A stretch of DNA of 64,000 nucleotides from Fermentimonas sp. Its GTDB lineage: Bacteria > Bacteroidota > Bacteroidia > Bacteroidales > Dysgonomonadaceae. Shown here one piece after another: positions 63,166-64,000 of this stretch. The position numbers and the translations under genes are program-made. Location: NCBI GenBank assembly GCA_015478775.1, contig JADMKP010000007.1:620001-684000 (forward strand), in the 5' to 3' direction. Each line of letters starts with the position of its first letter. Within the stretch, counting starts at the first letter, position 1. The notes below the pieces were generated by a model. It made no database searches, had not been told where the DNA came from, and saw only the letters and a list, made by a program, of their open reading frames with translations.

Positions 63166-64000
63166 TTAATATTCACCAACAGATACAATTTTCCCTATAT
63201 GATTTATACGAACTTTTATGATTCCCTTTAATCCATTAGGGGTTTGTATTCTTCTAAAAGTAAATTCTAAATCATTTGTTACGGTAGTTTCAAGATGATG
63301 CCTGAATACATAATATTTAGACCCAATCTTTTGCACTCTATAAAGGTTCTTGCTTATTTGCTGGTAATTATCTGGATTCATAAGATCAACCTCATTCGGA
63401 TCAAAATCATCTGAGGGTAAAACAAACATTTCATTTTGCTTCATTGTAAATAAAAACTCCCAGCCTAAATGTGCATTATACGATTTATCAATAATGGGCA
63501 TTCCTTGATTTACTCTTTCAACGACTTCGTAAAAAGAAACAACAGATTCTTGTAAATTGTCTGCCTCAACTTTGTAAATAGCAACATGATGGTTATTCCC
63601 CGTTTGCACGTAATCTACATTTATTTTCTCTCCTTCCTCTCCAGTTATTTCTTGCCCTAGGTGGTCTTTCTTATGACGTAATGCTATTGCATTATTTACC
63701 CCTGTAATTGTAACTCTTTTTATCGGTATCCCTTTTTCTTTGTTCAACCAAATAGGATTTTCCTCGATGTTTGAAAAGGCTTCTTTTGGGTTTCCATTGA
63801 ACTCATCAAGTCTATCTTGTAAAACATTTCTAACTCCTTCATCAATAACTTTATCAAGCTTTAAGTCTGGACCAATTGGTTTTCTTATAGTAAATATTTC
63901 TTCAAAACATGCAACTTCTTTAAGTGGCTCTCCTTTAAATGTAATTGGATCGTTTTTCAGGGTTTTGGAAGAAAAGGCAACATCACATTTATTGTCATAT
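63166..64000 (-). CDS. cas9: CRISPR-associated endonuclease Cas9 (type II-C), C-terminal part
   Basis: The reverse strand is open from 63166 to the edge of the window (277 visible codons, no start here), so the track's TTG at 63747 is internal. The visible part reads DNKCDVAFSSK..., IFTIRKPIGPDLKLD, ENPIWLNKEKGIPIK, NHHVAIYKVEADNLQESVVSFYE and KYYVFRHHLETTV, which fits the wedge and PAM-interacting end of II-C Cas9 from Bacteroidota. The RuvC and HNH sites lie upstream, outside the window. No csn2 or cas4 follows, supporting II-C. Confidence 0.93.
   Translation of the reverse strand, partial: YDNKCDVAFSSKTLKNDPITFKGEPLKEVACFEEIFTIRKPIGPDLKLDKVIDEGVRNVLQDRLDEFNGNPKEAFSNIEENPIWLNKEKGIPIKRVTITGVNNAIALRHKKDHLGQEITGEEGEKINVDYVQTGNNHHVAIYKVEADNLQESVVSFYEVVERVNQGMPIIDKSYNAHLGWEFLFTMKQNEMFVLPSDDFDPNEVDLMNPDNYQQISKNLYRVQKIGSKYYVFRHHLETTVTNDLEFTFRRIQTPNGLKGIIKVRINHIGKIVSVGEY

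Noticed and set aside
63166-63747. A 193-residue ORF as a separate gene
   Set aside because: The track starts at an internal TTG. The frame is open to the window edge and reads on as Cas9 (ENPIWLNKEKG crosses the supposed start).

Overview
The window looks like a chromosomal segment of an AT-rich member of the Bacteroidales (Bacteroidota), possibly near Dysgonomonadaceae/Porphyromonadaceae, though I cannot fix the genus by eye. Evidence: Bacteroidota-type families (DUF4251-, DUF4369-, DUF5106- and DUF5020-like proteins, TonB receptors with CarboxypepD_reg N-termini, a group III-like phosphofructokinase), many lipoprotein signals, few strong Shine-Dalgarno sites, and repeated occurrences of the Bacteroidota -7 promoter element TAnnTTTG just upstream of genes.

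Layout. 1-7139: the N-terminal part of an M3 peptidase, a YgjP-like metalloprotein with a GDPD lipoprotein, an NfsB-like nitroreductase, a UraA-like permease, a small outer-membrane barrel and a beta-helix lipoprotein. 7251-9885: a TPR sensor kinase / LuxR-type response regulator pair. 9903-16952: three thioredoxin-fold envelope proteins (two without a CxxC), dnaX, an M15 peptidase lipoprotein and comM. 17145-22410: a glycosyltransferase, upp, pckA, a small membrane protein and a zinc alcohol dehydrogenase. 22972-29943: an accessory block with a membrane-bound AraC regulator, a TonB receptor, an Acg-like nitroreductase and a second TonB receptor, with three direct repeats spaced exactly 21 bp in front of the first receptor. 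30020-36265: tRNA-Leu, purN, acpP-fabF-rnc, pfkA, lpxB, surE. 36397-42286: alkaline phosphatase, a DUF4251 lipoprotein, a DUF6427-like membrane protein, purD, a FabK/YrpB-like flavoprotein. 42325-47278: an MBL hydrolase, four surface-glycan genes, an rRNA/tRNA methyltransferase. 47373-59692: lpxH-like, DUF59, radC, efp, a purine permease with a Tsx-like channel, cysS, a sodium symporter, aroA, an orphan metal ABC permease, a TPR lipoprotein, rdgB. 59772-64000: a 200-bp nested foldback, an excisionase-like HTH gene, and a type II-C CRISPR-Cas locus (18 repeats, cas2, cas1, and the C-terminal part of cas9 running off the window).

How the genes work together. Most of the window is housekeeping: fatty-acid synthesis (acpP, fabF, FabK-like), lipid A (lpxB, lpxH), purine synthesis and salvage (purN, purD, upp, NCS2 carriers, rdgB), gluconeogenesis/glycolysis (pckA, pfkA) and translation (cysS, efp, rnc). 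The two accessory systems that stand out are the AraC/TonB/nitroreductase block, which looks like a self-contained regulated uptake-and-modification system of unknown substrate, and the type II-C CRISPR locus, whose 47-bp repeat contains a sequence matching the host promoter (GTTG-N21-TATCTTTG), so each repeat may start transcription of the spacer that follows it.
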